NCBI GenBank assembly: GCA_020796225.1
Contig: CM036755.1
Span: forward strand, 63,312,652 to 63,376,651
Source: Arion vulgaris
Taxonomy: Eukaryota > Mollusca > Gastropoda > Stylommatophora > Arionidae
Length of the DNA stretch: 64,000 nucleotides
Direction of reading: 5' to 3'
Both the position numbers and the translations under genes were made by a program. Of this stretch, positions 20,260 to 33,889 are shown in pieces. The notes beneath the pieces were generated by a model. It was not told where the DNA came from. It worked only from the letters and a program-made list of their open reading frames with translations, and ran no database searches. The first letter of the stretch is position 1. Every line of letters starts with the position of its first letter.

Positions 20260-23200
20260 AAAGATGCAGTTTATCTGTAGTACAACCTCGTACTGTGCAC
20301 ACACCAAGAATAAGAGATGCAGTTTATCTGTAGTACAACCTCGTACTGTGCACACACCAAGAATAAAAGATGCAGTTTATCTGTAGTACAACCTGGTACT
20401 GTGCACACACCAAGAATAAAAGATGCAGTTTATCTGTAGTCCAACCTGGTACTGTGCACACACCAAGAATAAAAGATGCAGTTTATCTGTAGTACAACCT
20501 CGTACTGTGCACACACCAAGAATAAAAGATGCAGTTTATCTGTAGTACAACCTCGTACTGTGCACACACCAAGAATAAAAGATGCAGTTTATCTGTAGTA
20601 CAACCTCGTCCGTGCACACCAAGAATAAAAGATGCAGTTTATCTGTAGTACAACCTCGTACTGTGCACACACCAAGAATAAAAGATGCAGTTTATCTGTA
20701 GTACAACCTCGTACCGTGCACACACCAAGAATAAAAGATGCAGTTTATCTGTAGTACAACCTCGTACCGTGCACACACCAAGAATAAAAGATGCAGTTTA
20801 TCTGTAGTACAACCTCGTACTGTGCACACACCAAGAATAAAAGATGCAGTTTATCTGTAGTACAACCTCGTACCGTGCACACACCAAGAATAAAAGATGC
20901 AGTTTATCTGTAGTACAACCTCGTACTGTGCACATACCAAGAATAAAAGATGCAGTTTATCTGTAGTACAACCTCGTACTGTGCACACACCAAGAATAAA
21001 GATGCAGTTTATCTGTAGTACAACCTCTACTGTGCACACCAAGAATAAAAGATGCAGTTTATCTGTAGTACAACCTCGTACTGTGCACACACCAAGAATA
21101 AAAGATGCAGTTTATCTGTAGTCCAACCTGGTACTGTGCACACACCAAGAATAAAAGATGCAGTTTATCTGTAGTACAACCTCGTACTGTGCACATACCA
21201 AGAATAAAAGATGCAGTTTATCTGTAGTACAACCTCGTACTGTGCACACACCAAGAATAAAAGATGCAGTTTATCTGTAGTCCAACCTGGTACCGTGCAC
21301 ACACCAAGAATAAAAGATGCAGTTTATCTGTAGTACAACCTCGTACTGTGCACACCAAGAATAAAGATCAGTTTATCTGTAGTACAACCTCGTACTGTGC
21401 ACACCAAGAATAAAGATGCAGTTTATCTGTAGTACAACCTGGTACCGTGCACATACCAAGAATAAAAGATGCAGTTTATCTGTAGTCCAACCTGGTACTG
21501 TGCACATACCAAGAATAAAAGATGCAGTTTATCTGTAGTACAACCTCGTACCGTGCACACACCAAGAATAAAAGATGCAGTTTATCTGTAGTCCAACCTG
21601 GTACTGTGCACACACCAAGAATAAAAGATGCAGTTTATCTGTAGTCCAACCTGGTACTGTGCACACACCAAGAATAAAGATGCAGTTTATCTGTGTACAA
21701 CCTCGTACCGTGCACACACCAGAATAAAGATGCAGTTTATCTGTAGTACACCTCGTACTGTGCACACACCAAGAATAAAGTGCAGTTTATCTGTGTCAAC
21801 CTCGTACTGTGCACATACCAAGAATAAAAGATACAGTTTATCTGTAGTACAACCTCGTACCGTGCACACACCAAGAATAAAAGATGCAGTTTATCTGTAG
21901 TACAACCTCGTACTGTGCACACACCAAGAATAAAAGATGCAGTTTATCTGTAGTACAACCTCGTACTGTGCACACACCAAGAATAAAAGATCCAGTTTAT
22001 CTGTAGTCCAACCTCGTACTGTGCACACACCAAGAATAAAAGATCCAGTTTATCTGTAGTCCAACCTGGTACTGTGCACACACCAAGAATAAAAGATGCA
22101 GTTTATCTGTAGTACAACCTCGTACTGTGCACACACCAAGAATAAAAGATGCAGTTTATCTGTAGTACAACCTCGTACCGTGCACACACCAAGAATAAAA
22201 GATCCAGTTTATCTGTAGTCAACCTCGTACCGTGCACACACCAAGAATAAAGATGCAGTTTATCTGTGGTCAACCTCGTACTGTGCACACACCAAGAATA
22301 AAAGATGCAGTTTATCTGTAGTACAACCTCGTACTGTGCACACACCAAGAATAAAAGATGCAGTTTATCTGTAGTACAACCTCGTACCGTGCACACACCA
22401 AGAATAAAAGATGCAGTTTATCTGTAGTACAACCTCGTACTGTGCACACACCAAGAATAAAAGATGCAGTTTATCTGTAGTACAACCTCGTACTGTGCAC
22501 ACACCAAGAATAAAAGATGCAGTTTATCTGTAGTACAACCTGGTACTGTGCACACACCAAGAATAAAAGATGCAGTTTATCTGTAGTCCAACCTGGTACT
22601 GTGCACACACCAAGAATAAAAGATGCAGTTTATCTGTAGTACAACCTCGTACTGTGCAACACCAAGAATAAAGATGCAGTTTATCTGTAGTACAACCTCG
22701 TACTGTGCACACACCAAGAATAAAAGATGCAGTTTATCTGTAGTACAACCTCGTACCGTGCACACACCAAGAATAAAAGATGCAGTTTATCTGTAGTACA
22801 ACCTCGTACTGTGCACACAAGAATAAAGATGCAGTTTATCTGTAGTACAACCTCATCCATGCACACACCAATAATAAAAGATGCAGTTTATCTGTGTACA
22901 ACCTCGTACCGTGCACACCAAGAATAAAGATGCAGTTTATCTGTAGTACAACCTCGTACTGTGCACACACCAAGAATAAAAGATGCAGTTTATCTGTAGT
23001 ACAACCTCGTACCTGCACACACCAGAATAAAAGATGCAGTTTATCTGTAGTACAACCTCGTACTGTGCACATACCAAGAATAAAAGATGCAGTTTATCTG
23101 TAGTACAACCTCGTACTGTGCACACACCAAGAATAAAAGATGCAGTTTATCTGTAGTACAACCTCGTACTGTGCACACACCAAGAATAAAAGATGCAGTT

Positions 23201-26200
23201 TATCTGTAGTACAACCTCGTACTGTGCACACACCAAGAATAAAAGATGCAGTTTATCTGTAGTACAACCTGGTACTGTGCACACACCAAGAATAAAAGAT
23301 GCAGTTGATCTGTAGTACAACCTCGTACTGTGCACATACCAAGAATAAAAGATGCAGTTTATCTGTAGTACAACCTCGTACTGTGCACACACCAAGAATA
23401 AAATATGCAGTTTATCTGTAGTCCAACCTGGTACCGTGCACACACCAAGAATAAAAGATGCAGTTTATCTGTAGTACAACCTCGTACTGTGCACACACCA
23501 AGAATAAAAGATCCAGTTTATCTGTAGTACAACCTCGTACTGTGCACACACCAAGAATAAAGATGCAGTTTATCTGTGTACACCTGGTACCGTGCACATA
23601 CCAGAATAAAGATGCAGTTTATCTGTAGTCCAACCTGGTACTGTGCACATACCAAGAATAAAGATGCAGTTTATCTGTAGTACAACCTCGTACCGATGCA
23701 CACACAAGAATAAAGATGCAGTTTATCTGTAGTACAACCTGGTACTGTGCACACACCAAGAATAAAAGATGCAGTTTATCTGTAGTCCAACCTGGTACTG
23801 TGCACACACCAAGAATAAAAGATCCAGTTAATCTGTAGTACAACCTCTACCGTGCACACACCAAGAATAAAGATGCAGTTTATCTGTAGTACAACCTCGT
23901 ACTGTGAACACCAAGAATAAAGATGCAGTTTATCTGTAGTCAACCTCGTACTGTGCATACCAAGAATAAAGATACAGTTTATCTGTAGTACAACCTCATT
24001 ACCGTGCACCACCAGAATAAAAGATGCAGTTTATCTGTAGTACAACCTCGTACTGTGCACACAAGAATAAAGATCCAGTTTATCTGTGTCAACCTCGTAC
24101 TGTGCACACACCAAGAATAAAGATCCGTTTATCTGTGAGTCAACCTGGTACTGTCACACCAGAATAAAGATGCAGTTTATCTGTAGTACAACCTCGTACT
24201 GTGCACACACAAGAATAAAGATGCAGTTTATCTGTAGTACAACCTCGTACCGTGCACAACCAAGAATAAAGATCCAGTTTATCTGTAGTCAACCTCGTAC
24301 CGTGCACACACAGAAAAAAAGATGCAGTTTATCTGTAGTCCAACCTCGTACTGTGCACACACCAAGAATAAAGATCCAGTTTATCTGTAGTACAACCTGG
24401 TACTGTGCACACACCAAGAATAAAAGATGCAGTTTATCTGTAGTCCAACCTGGTACTGTGCACACACCAAGAATAAAAGATGCAGTTTATCTGTAGTACA
24501 ACCTCGTACTGTGCACACACCAAGAATAAAAGATGCAGTTTATCTGTAGTACAACCTCGTACCGTGCACACACCAAGAATAAAAGATGCAGTTTATCTGT
24601 AGTACAACCTCGTACTGTGCACACACCAAGAATAAAAGATGCAGTTTATCTGTAGTACAACCTCGTACCGTGCACACACCAAGAATAAAAGATGCAGTTT
24701 ATCTGTAGTACAACCTCGTACCGTGCACACACCAAGAATAAAAGATGCAGTTTATCTGTAGTACAACCTCGTACCGTGCACACACCAAGAATAAAAGATC
24801 CAGTTTATCTGTAGTCAACCTCGTACCGTGCACACACCAGAATAAAAGATGCAGTTTATCTGTAGTCAACCTCTACTGTACACACCAAGAATAAAAGATC
24901 CAGTTTATCTGTAGTCCAACCTGGTACTGTGCACACACCAAGAATAAAAGATGCAGTTTATCTGTAGTCCAACCTGGTACTGTGCACAACCAAGAATAAA
25001 AGATGCAGTTTATCTGTAGTACAACCTCGTACTGTGCACACACCAAGAATAAAAGATGCAGTTTATCTGTAGTACAACCTCGTACCGTGCACACACCAAG
25101 AATAAAAGATGCAGTTTATCTGTAGTACAACCTCGTACCGTGCACACACCAAGAATAAAAGATGCAGTTTATCTGTAGTCCAACCTCGTACTGTGCACAC
25201 CAAGAATAAAGATGCAGTTTATCTGTAGTACAACCTCGTACCGTGCACAACCAAGAATAAAGATGCAGTTTATCTGTAGTACAACCTCGTACCGTGCACA
25301 CACCAAGAATAAAAGATGCAGTTTATCTGTAGTACAACCTCGTACTGTGCACACACCAAGAATAAAAGATGCAGTTTATCTGTAGTACAACCTCGTACTG
25401 TGCACACACCAAGAATAAAAGATGCAGTTTATCTGTAGTACAACCTCGTACCGTGCACACACCAAGAATAAAAGATCCAGTTTATCTGTAGTACAACCTC
25501 GTACCGTGCACACACCAAGAATAAAAGATGCAGTTTATCTGTAGTACAACCTCGTACTGTGCACACACCAAGAATAAAAGATCCAGTTTATCTGTAGTAC
25601 AACCTCGTACCGTGCACACACCAAGAATAAAAGATCCAGTTTATCTGTAGTACAACCTCGTACCGTGCACACACCAAGAATAAAAGATCCAGTTTATCTG
25701 TAGTACAACCTCGTACTGTGCACACACAAGAATAAAGATGCAGTTTATCTGTAGTACAACCTCGTACCGTGCACACACCAAGAATAAAAGATGCAGTTTA
25801 TCTGTAGTCCAACCTGGTACTGTGCACACACAAGAATAAAAGATCAGTTTATCTGTAGTACAACCTCGTACTGTGCACACACCAAGAATAAAAGATGCAG
25901 TTTATCTGTAGTACAACCTCGTACTGTGCACATACCAAGAATAAAAGATACAGTTTATCTGTAGTACAACCTGGTACTGTGCACACACCAAGAATAAAAG
26001 ATGCAGTTTATCTGTAGTCCAACCTGGTACTGTGCACATACCAAGAATAAAAGATCCAGTTTATCTGTAGTACAACCTCGTACCGTGCACACACCAAGAA
26101 TAAAAGATCCAGTTTATCTGTAGTCCAACCTGGTACTGTGCACACACCAAGAATAAAAGATGCAGTTTATCTGTAGTACAACCTGGTACTGTGCACACAC

Positions 26201-26671
26201 CAAGAATAAAAGATGCAGTTTATCTGTAGTACAACCTGGTACTGTGCACACACCAAGAATAAAAGATGCAGTTTATCTGTAGTACAACCTGGTACTGTGC
26301 ACACACCAAGAATAAAAGATGCAGTTTATCTGTAGTCCAACCTGTACTGTGCACACACCAAGAATAAAGATGCAGTTTATCTGTAGTACAACCTGTACTG
26401 TGCACACCAAGAATAAAAGATGCAGTTTATCTGTAGTACAACCTCGTACTGTGCACACACCAAGAATAAAAGATGCAGTTTATCTGTAGTACAACCTGGT
26501 ACTGTGCACACACCAAGAATAAAAGATGCAGTTTATCTGTAGTACAACCTGGTACTGTGCACACACCAAGAATAAAAGATGCAGTTTATCTGTAGTACAA
26601 CCTGGTACTGTGCACACACCAGAATAAAGATGCAGTTTATCTGTAGTCCAACCTGGTACTGTGCACATACC
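20260..26671. repeat. 53-bp satellite array, about 120 units
   Basis: Unit GATGCAGTTTATCTGTAGTA then CAACCTCGTACTGTGCACAC and ACCAAGAATAAAA. Period 53 was measured from successive starts (20263, 20316). Recurrent linked variants include TAGTCCAACCTGG in place of TAGTACAACCTCG, CCGTG for CTGTG, GATCCAG for GATGCAG and CATACC for CACACC. Single-base losses cluster at about 22650-24350 and again near 25200 and 25740, with clean units outside. Since 53 is not a multiple of three, the many 60-98-codon frames on both strands are repeat translations only. Confidence 0.97.
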
Positions 26672-27310
26672 AAGAAAGACGTGGGATACCATGGGTGGAA
26701 AGTCAGCAAAGCGACAGTAACAGGGATCACATGTGACGGTCTTATATTATATATCTAATCATCGAAAGTTCAAGGTTGGCCATGTCTCCACCAGGGATGC
26801 GTGGCCACAGTGATAACAAGAAATATGAAGCAAATAGCCAAAAAAACATTTATATTTTACTTTCTTTAAAACAAGTGTCTCCATAAAATATGTAGTTGAG
26901 TTTTGTAAAGTAGTTTTACAATGGAAATAAACTAGACTGTTTGTATTTGTAATGAAATTTCTCAATGGTACATACAGTTTACTTGTAAAGAGATCTACAG
27001 TAGATATAGCCAAATGTTGTGTGTCTTTGAATTATATGTCTCAAAGTTTTGTACCACTGATATGTTTAGTTCAAAGACACACAACTTCTTGTCTGACAGT
27101 TTTAAAATGTATTTTCTTCACTACATCCCCTCTAACACAACTGCTTGGCTACAGAATTGAAATCAACTGGTTGTGACTGGATTGGAGTTATGTCCTATTT
27201 TCACACTACAGGCGTATGTACACATTCAGCTGCAGTTTCCTTAATTATTAACCGATTTTATGATTGATGATTTACCATTTTGTAGGTAAATTCATTTTAT
27301 CAAAATAGTT
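26672..27310. other. Spacer stretch without recognised gene
   Basis: Nothing recognised. It contains the string GTTCAAAGACACACAACTTC at 27068, shared with 7209. Confidence 0.5.
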
Positions 27311-27314
27311 AGTT

Positions 27315-28195
27315 AGTTTGTTCATTTCGTGCCAAAGGCGGCACATAGGGCAGAGGTTTTAGATCTCCATGTGATACACTTCTTTGCTAGCAGTTGATCT
27401 TGTATGGTTTTACATCCCAATAGTTTACTTTCTTGTTGGATGGTTCTTTGAAGAGTGGTCTTTGGTCTTCCACGTTTTCTTTCCCAACTGGTGACCACAT
27501 AAGGACTTGTCGATTTAGTCTCTTTTCGTCTGATCTAAGAACATGACCTAAATATTTCCACCTTCGTTTCTTATAATATTTGATACGGGTTGCTGGTGTG
27601 TTCTATCTCTCAATGTGTTGTTAGAAACGAAATCACTCCATTTTACTTTTAATAATTTTCAGACATTTATTCTCAAAGCTGTCCAGTTTCTTATCAATTT
27701 TCTTTGTTGATTTCCAACTTTCACAACCGTAGGTCAGTACAGGAATCACACATGACCTAAATAATTTAACTTTTGTGCATATACTAGGTCTTGAGATTGC
27801 CAGATATTCGTTAATTTAGTGAAGGCACTAGCTGCTATAGCAATACGAGTTTATTTCTTTCATCGTGTCTCCGTTGTTTGACACTTTACTACCCAAATAT
27901 GTAAAATGTTCAGCTTTCTCCAGCGTTTGGCCATTTATTACGATGTTGTCTGTCGAGTTTGTGAGGTCCATAATTTTGGTCTTGGCAGAATTAATCTGGA
28001 GACCAACCTGTTCTACAAGTGTGCAAAGATTGCTCGTTAGTTTGTGGGTTGCTTGTGTGGTTGAATTCAATATGGCCACGTCATCCAGAAAGTCAAGATC
28101 AAATAGTCTGCTGTTATTAAGCCATTTGATGCTTAGTTGATCATCTTGGGTGCATCTTATCAAAATAGGTCTAACATAAATACACAGTGGCGCTC
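27315..28195 (-). pseudogene. LINE RT C-terminal half, decayed
   Basis: Minus strand. RLFDLDFLDDVAILNSTTQA carries the catalytic block as LDD, followed by VGLQINSAKTKIMDL and HFTYLGSKVSNNG. Past 27828 the pieces AASAFTKLTNIW, YGCESWKSTKKIDK, RWKYLGHVLRSDEKR and GRPKTTLQRTIQQE follow across frameshifts, ending with ALCAAFGTK at ~27330. The FADD to FLDD change at the catalytic core plus the frameshifts make it dead. Confidence 0.87.
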
Positions 28196-28204
28196 CCAGC
28201 GGCT

Positions 28205-28485
28205 CGTAGGAGCCATTCACTTTTCTTCTTCTTCCAACGCTACATATCGACCACTTGTTCCCCACTCTGTGTGATTTGTATGTGATCTGAGCCTAAGAGC
28301 GACTTTATGTTGTGCCAGTTATGAGTCTACAAGTAGGCCAGCACATCCGATGTCTGCACTGCTTTTTATTTACTATGGTAGCATCCATAAGGTCTACATC
28401 AGTCGTCTCTTACGACATGCATTGTAGGTCGCAGTAGTATCATTATTTGCTTCCCTTGCGGGCCCCGGCACCACAAGGGTGAGAA
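28205..28485 (-). repeat. SINE-like dispersed repeat, family S1
   Basis: Minus strand, beginning GTGGTGCCGGGGCCCGCAAG and running through CTGCGACCTACAATGCATGT, GGCACAACATAAAGTCGCTC and CAGATCACATACAAATCACA to a GAA-triplet tail. Other copies are 44592-44850 (+) and 58488-58745 (+). It sits directly against the LINE fragment at 28195. Confidence 0.75.
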
Positions 28486-28489
28486 AATC

Positions 28490-28750
28490 ATTAAGTTGTG
28501 AAAGCCAACACGTGTCGAATTACTGATGAAGTGATTACATGGTCCTCAGATCAGTTCTCACAAATGTCCGCCTGAAAGTTTGCCTCCACAACAACTGCGT
28601 TTTCATATTTGTATTTCTATCAAGACCTCTACTTAATGATAACGATGTATTGTTTTCTTTTGCACTTGTATCCATTACTCACCTGGCGTCCATTTCTCTA
28701 ACTACATTTCTCCCTAGTTTACTCTGCCGTCTTTAACGATCTTCATTTCA
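28490..28750. other. Stretch without recognised gene
   Basis: Nothing recognised between two SINE-like copies. Confidence 0.45.
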
Positions 28751-28754
28751 CCCT

Positions 28755-29015
28755 TGTATCTTCTTCTTCTTCTTTACGTTCGTTATTTACGACCAATTTT
28801 AATCAATCTTTGTGATATGTTTGATTTTTGCGAAGAACGTGTATACGTTGCACATTGGTTTGGTAGGCCCCTATACGCATTACATGTTTAGGACACATAC
28901 ATCCGATTTAAGCCAAACCTCCTTAGTCATCTCTTACGACATGCGCAGCAGGTAACAGTGATTCTATTCTTTACACCCCAAATTTGGGCCCGGTAACCAC
29001 TCAGGCGACCCTAGT
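28755..29015 (-). repeat. SINE-like dispersed repeat, family S2
   Basis: Inverted copy of the 2310-2568 family, with GTTTGGTAGGCCCCTA, the core CTCTTACGACATGCGCAGCA, TTTACACCCCAAATTTGGGC and a CTT-triplet run at its 3-prime side (28760-28775). Confidence 0.75.
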
Positions 29016-29377
29016 ATATTCTGGCAGATTTGAAGAAAACATTTTTCGATTTGTTTATAGCACTTCAATGAACACTATCTTTCCGATTTTGCAGTCATGT
29101 TTCACTTTGTAGCTATACTCGTACTTTCCTGTAACACCAGCCTTTGATTTTTCACCGGAGGAAGCGTCGGCATCTAATTTATATTAATACTACTATTGTT
29201 ATTATTATTAGTAGTAGTACTGCTATCATCGCATTATCCTCCGGTCTCTACAACCATCAGATGCTCTAAAAAATATAAATACTTGAAGAGCTCTGCCAAT
29301 GATATTCATTATGATTCTATGACAAGTTTTTTTTTAAAATTTATAAATGCAACTTTGCAGTTCTTGTCATTTTAAAT

Positions 29378-29560
29378 TTATTTTCCTGTCAGTTGTCTTA
29401 ATGTTAATATTGCAACTGTGTAAGCTAATTTTGTTATAAAATCCTTCGGAGCGTATGTGAGTTGTTTTTCCACTATTGGTTTTGGTCTTCTTTCTATTAT
29501 TTTGGCATACATTTTCAGTGTGAGGTTGAGTACCTTTACAAAATCTGGCATACTTATTAT
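29378..29560 (-). pseudogene. LINE RT fragment (fingers region)
   Basis: Minus strand frame of about 60 codons reads VKVLNLTLKMYAKIIERRPK and later LAYTVAILTLRQLTGK. This corresponds to the RT block near LTxKxYxKIIExRL...ExQxGFRxxRGxxDAIFTLRQLxEK. Only this block is preserved. Confidence 0.7.
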
Positions 29561-29929
29561 ATAACTAAATGTCACGTCTGTTGAAATCTACAAGATAATG
29601 AAAGGGATGTAACCGCATAATATATAAATGCTGTTTGAAAAACAGAACAAACGTTGTACAAGTGAGGTCATTAAACAAATTTTCAGTGTTTTCTAATGAC
29701 AACAAAAATGTTCCTGAGATGTCTATGGTCAATGCATTCTCAGATTCATACCTAACCATGTGTAGTGATAACATACAAACGTTACCCAAACTAAGGGTGA
29801 TACACCAAAGACTAAGCAGTCACTCGTAAACTACTAGGAAGTACACCAGGGAGACACGGACAGTGTATAACAGACACACAATATAACTAAACCACGTCCT
29901 CACATCTTGTCTCAGCAACTGCTCAAAAT

Positions 29930-30370
29930 GAAATGACACAAGAGAAATTCAAATACGAAAGTCCTCATGAGAGAAGAGGTTGCAAGCATCCACACTCTGT
30001 TGCAGAAGGTTCATATTAAATGGAACGCTTATCTGCTAAACGAAACGCGTAACAAAAGCTGATGAATGCCGAGATTGACAAGGGCGAAGGACTGGTTGGC
30101 AGACAGGAGAAAACTCAGGTAAGAATTAGTGGAAATCAGACCACAACTACACCACGTGACCTCGCATTCCAGTATTGGTGTATATAGACGAATTCATTTT
30201 AAAATCAACACAAAATGCTAAATTGAAGTTATATTAAGCAACAAGTTAAGTTTAAAAATAAGGAATAACAATATTATAAATATTTTTCACCAATAAATAA
30301 CAATAGGCTCACAGAATTGAATAAATTGCAAAAACGCTTGCAGTGTTCTATCAAACATCTATATTTTCCA
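29930..30370. repeat. Dispersed AT-rich repeat related to 36000-36350 and 56690-57000
   Basis: Contains CAGACCAC..CACGTGA, CATTCCAGTA, GAATTCATTTTAAAA, TAATATTATAAATATTTTTC-like text and TTCTATCAAACATC in the same order as the two other places. Function unknown; an old interspersed element is likely. Confidence 0.6.
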
Positions 30371-30817
30371 GCTCCCAACTTAAACTAGGTCAGGGATTTT
30401 CCCGTCAGTTGTCAGGTCCAGTTAGAGATGGCTGTGGTAATACGGCGTTAGGCTCGTATTATTCTTTAATTGACATCACACGATGAACGATGTTGTCCAC
30501 TTCCCGTCCACGAGTTTACTTCTAGTGTTTTATAGGACCAAATTGAATCTGGGTCCGTCCTGAGAACCGATATGATGGGGGTGGGGAGAATCAACTCCCA
30601 CTGTGGACTTGAACTAGGAACTAGGATTTATCGTCTACGAATCATGGGAACTAACCACAACACTATCACGTCTCTCAGCAATCGATGTTGTGAGGACGCA
30701 AGTTTAACTTTTCCGTCAGATCTCAACCGTAACTTTTGTCTTCACCTTTGAGCTAAGATATTTAGTGACGAACCAGTCTTCATCAACAAACTACAAGGTG
30801 GGACGGAACGGTCTGCA

Positions 30818-31893
30818 TACTAGAATTAAAACATTGAGATCAACCAGTCTTCATACTAGAACTACAATATTGAGATCAACCAGTCTTCATACTAGAACTA
30901 AAACATTGAGATCAACCAGACTTCATACTAGAACTACAACATTGAGATCAACCAGCCTTCCTTACTAGAACTAAAACATTGAGATCAACCAGTCTTCATA
31001 CTAGAACTAAAACATTGAGATCAACCAGTCTTCATACTAGAACTACAATATGAGATCAAGCAGTCTTCATACTAGAACTACAACATTGAGATCAACCAGT
31101 CTTCATACTAGAACTAAAACATTGAGATCAACCAGTCTTCATACTAGAACTACAATATTGAGATCAACCAGTCTTCATACTAGAACTAAAACATTGAGAT
31201 CAACCAGACTTCATACTAGAACTACAACATTGAGATCAACCAGCCTTCATACTAGAACTAAAACATTGAGATCAACCAGTCTTCATACTAGAACTAAAAC
31301 ATTGAGATCAACCAGTCTTCATACTAGAACTACAATATTGAGATCAACCAGTCTTCATACTAGAACTACAACATTGAGATCAACCAGTCTTCATACTAGA
31401 ACTAAAACATTGAGATCAACCAGACTTCATACTAGAACTACAACATTGAGATCAACCAGTCTTCATACTAGAACTAAAACATTGAGATCAACCAGACTTC
31501 ATACTAGAACTAAAACATTGAGATCAACCAGTCTTCATACTAGAATTAAAACGTTGGAACGAACCAGCCTTCATACTAGAACTAAAACATTGAGATCAAC
31601 CAGTCTTCATACTAGAACTACAACATTGAGATCAACCAGTCTTCATACTAGAACTAAAACATTGAGATCAACCAGTCTTCATACTAGAACTAAAACATTG
31701 AGATCAACCAGTCTTCATACTAGAACTAAAACATTGAGATCAACCAGTCTTCATACTAGAACTACAATATTGAGATCAACCAGTCTTCATACTAGAACTA
31801 CAACATTGAGATCAACCAGTCTTCATACTAGAACTAAAACATTGAGATCAACCAGTCTTCATACTAGAACTACAACATTGAGAACGCTTGAAA
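30818..31893. repeat. 36-bp minisatellite, about 30 units
   Basis: Unit CATACTAGAACTAAAACATT then GAGATCAACCAGTCTT, with alternating AAAACATT, ACAACATT and ACAATATT variants. 36 bp is 12 codons, so a 301-codon open frame (31050-31955) arises from repeating a 12-residue translation; it has no non-repetitive domain and is not called as a gene. Three more units lie at 32846-32944. Confidence 0.95.
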
Positions 31894-33045
31894 GTTCGAA
31901 GTCAATAACAGTCAACTGGAAAGTTTCTGTCTGGGCAAATTTACGAGTACTATAAAATAATGTAAACAAAATTCGTACACATTTTCACAATTTCAGAAAT
32001 ATCATCGTAAATCATCATTGTCGATAACATGTTTTATGTTATTTATTAATATTGGGTACTTACCAGGCAGTGCCACAACGGGTGGACACAGTTATAATTG
32101 AGAGCGTCAAGACTCCGAGCGTCGTAATCTTTCAAATGGAAGCTGCTCGGCATTTATTTAAGTGTATTTAGTTGCCCATTGGCTCCATGAAGTCTCCCAT
32201 CTCTTACCACATTGAAGTAAGCACTATAATTTCGTATACATTTTTATTCTTTATAATTGAAGTGTTTATTTTAATTTGTACATTAACAATGAGAATAATT
32301 TCATATTTTACAAACATTTGTGCAACGATGTGATTATGCCCGTGAAATGAAAATGTGAGATGGTGGACTTTATGATGTTTTCAAATGAAGATGATGATGA
32401 TAATGATGATACATACATTTAAAATAAATTTTGACAGAAATATAGAACAAATAAAACACATGACAATTGCGTTTTCAAACAGCTTTTCCACAGACAGATT
32501 CAACCGACATTTTCATTTGGCGGAATAACAAAAGCCGGCGTCAAGTAAAAGCACCGTGGTCGACATCATTTCTCCTCCGGCTTGAGGCAAGACGAGTTGT
32601 CTCTACTGGTTGGGGGCGGGGGCAGGGGGCAGGGGGAGAAGAAACAATATTGTCTGGTTCCTGTGTCCTGACTGTCACACCTCGCTCTCGGATTTATTTG
32701 GTACGAATATATCAAAATATGACACATTTTAACAATGTTGGATTTGTACACAAAACATACATTATACAAGGTGTTCAAGATAAAAGTAACCCGATGATCA
32801 AGTTTGTATTTGTCAATCGCGCTACTTTTATCTTGAACTAGCCTTCATACTAAAACTATAACATTGAGATCAACTATCCTTCATACTAGAACTATAACAT
32901 TGAGACGAACGTGCCTTCATACTAGAACTACAACATTGAGAACGCTTGAAAGTTCAAAGTCAATAACAGTCAACTAGAAAGTTTCTGTCTGGGCAAATTT
33001 ACTAGTATTATAAAATGATGTAAACAAAATTAGTACATTTTCACA
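31880..33045. repeat. Tandem duplication of the 36-bp array edge
   Basis: The array exit (GAGAACGCTTGAAAGTTC, then GTCAATAACAGTCAACTGGA and ATGTAAACAAAATT) is present at 31880-31990 and again at 32937-33045, each time right after 36-bp units. The two copies are ~1.06 kb apart. The ~850 bases between hold a GATGATGA tract at 32390-32412 and a G-rich run at 32608-32640 and no recognised gene. Confidence 0.85.
32774..32837. mobile_element. Miniature inverted-repeat hairpin
   Basis: TTCAAGATAAAAGTA (32774-32788) is matched perfectly by its inverse at 32823-32837, with a 34-base loop. A related, less perfect hairpin lies at 36337-36402. Very short MITE-like unit, family unknown. Confidence 0.65.
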
Positions 33046-33111
33046 TGAACATATGTCTAATAATGAACATATGTCTAATAATGAACATATGTCTAATAAT
33101 GAACATATGTG
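33046..33111. repeat. 18-bp tandem repeat, about 3.7 units
   Basis: Unit TGAACATATGTCTAATAA. Confidence 0.92.
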
Positions 33112-33885
33112 TACATAGTAACAATCTATTTTCCTTTTTATAAAAAAAAAATCGAGCATTTTGTTGTGCCTTAGACATTGATGAAATTTCTCTCAATTAC
33201 AGACATGTGTAAAATTAAAGTGACTTTGTCTGTGACATGAAGATGAGATGGTGGACAATACAGTATTTTGAAGTGGTGATTATGATAGGAATGATGATAT
33301 GAAACAGGAAAAAGCTGTATACTGAACATGTAAGGACGACACATTTGAACAAACAACAAAAATCAGGTTACAGCAACACTTAATTTTATTTCTGTTTTCT
33401 CCCTCGGATGTAGAAGTGGTGGCTCTTAAATTCAAAGAAAGTCATTTGTGTTTCAAGTATCTGTCTACAATTAGTCGTCAGTTGGAGGTGAAGATGAGCA
33501 CACAGTTGCCTTGTTATTTTGTATAAATGTAACACAAACATATATCATGATCGACATCAGTCATTTCGTAACATTGTTTAGTTTAGTCGTCGGATCATCA
33601 TCAACGAACGGCGAACCAATTAGTCCATAAGTGCTCTGATCTCCTCAGTATGTCTCTCAGCGTGTGGCGACTAGCGACACCGGTTCTTTGTTGGTTTATT
33701 ATTCTTCTTTAGCTACCAACATAGTGTTCTTGATTAGCTACACCACGTTTGACTTGAAAGTCTGTTTAATTATGTAGATTCACCACTATTACTTGAATCA
33801 TGTACATGTCCTCTCTCCCTTAGGAAATTAAAAATATCAGCCTGGTCCATTGCTCGCTCGCTTTTACAACAGCCATACCTGCAAG
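33112..33885. other. Stretch without recognised gene
   Basis: Nothing recognised on either strand. Confidence 0.5.
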
Positions 33886-33889
33886 CCTA

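Noticed and set aside
20260..26671. Regular 53-bp units could suggest a CRISPR array
   Set aside because: Units are contiguous with no variable spacers, the context is animal, and no cas gene is present.
31050..31955. 301-codon open frame on the plus strand
   Set aside because: It is the translation of the 36-bp minisatellite (12 codons per unit); no start context, domain or non-repeat coding part.
32467..32841. 124-codon frame on the plus strand
   Set aside because: No domain or conserved motif; it ends inside the miniature hairpin and has low-complexity glycine text.
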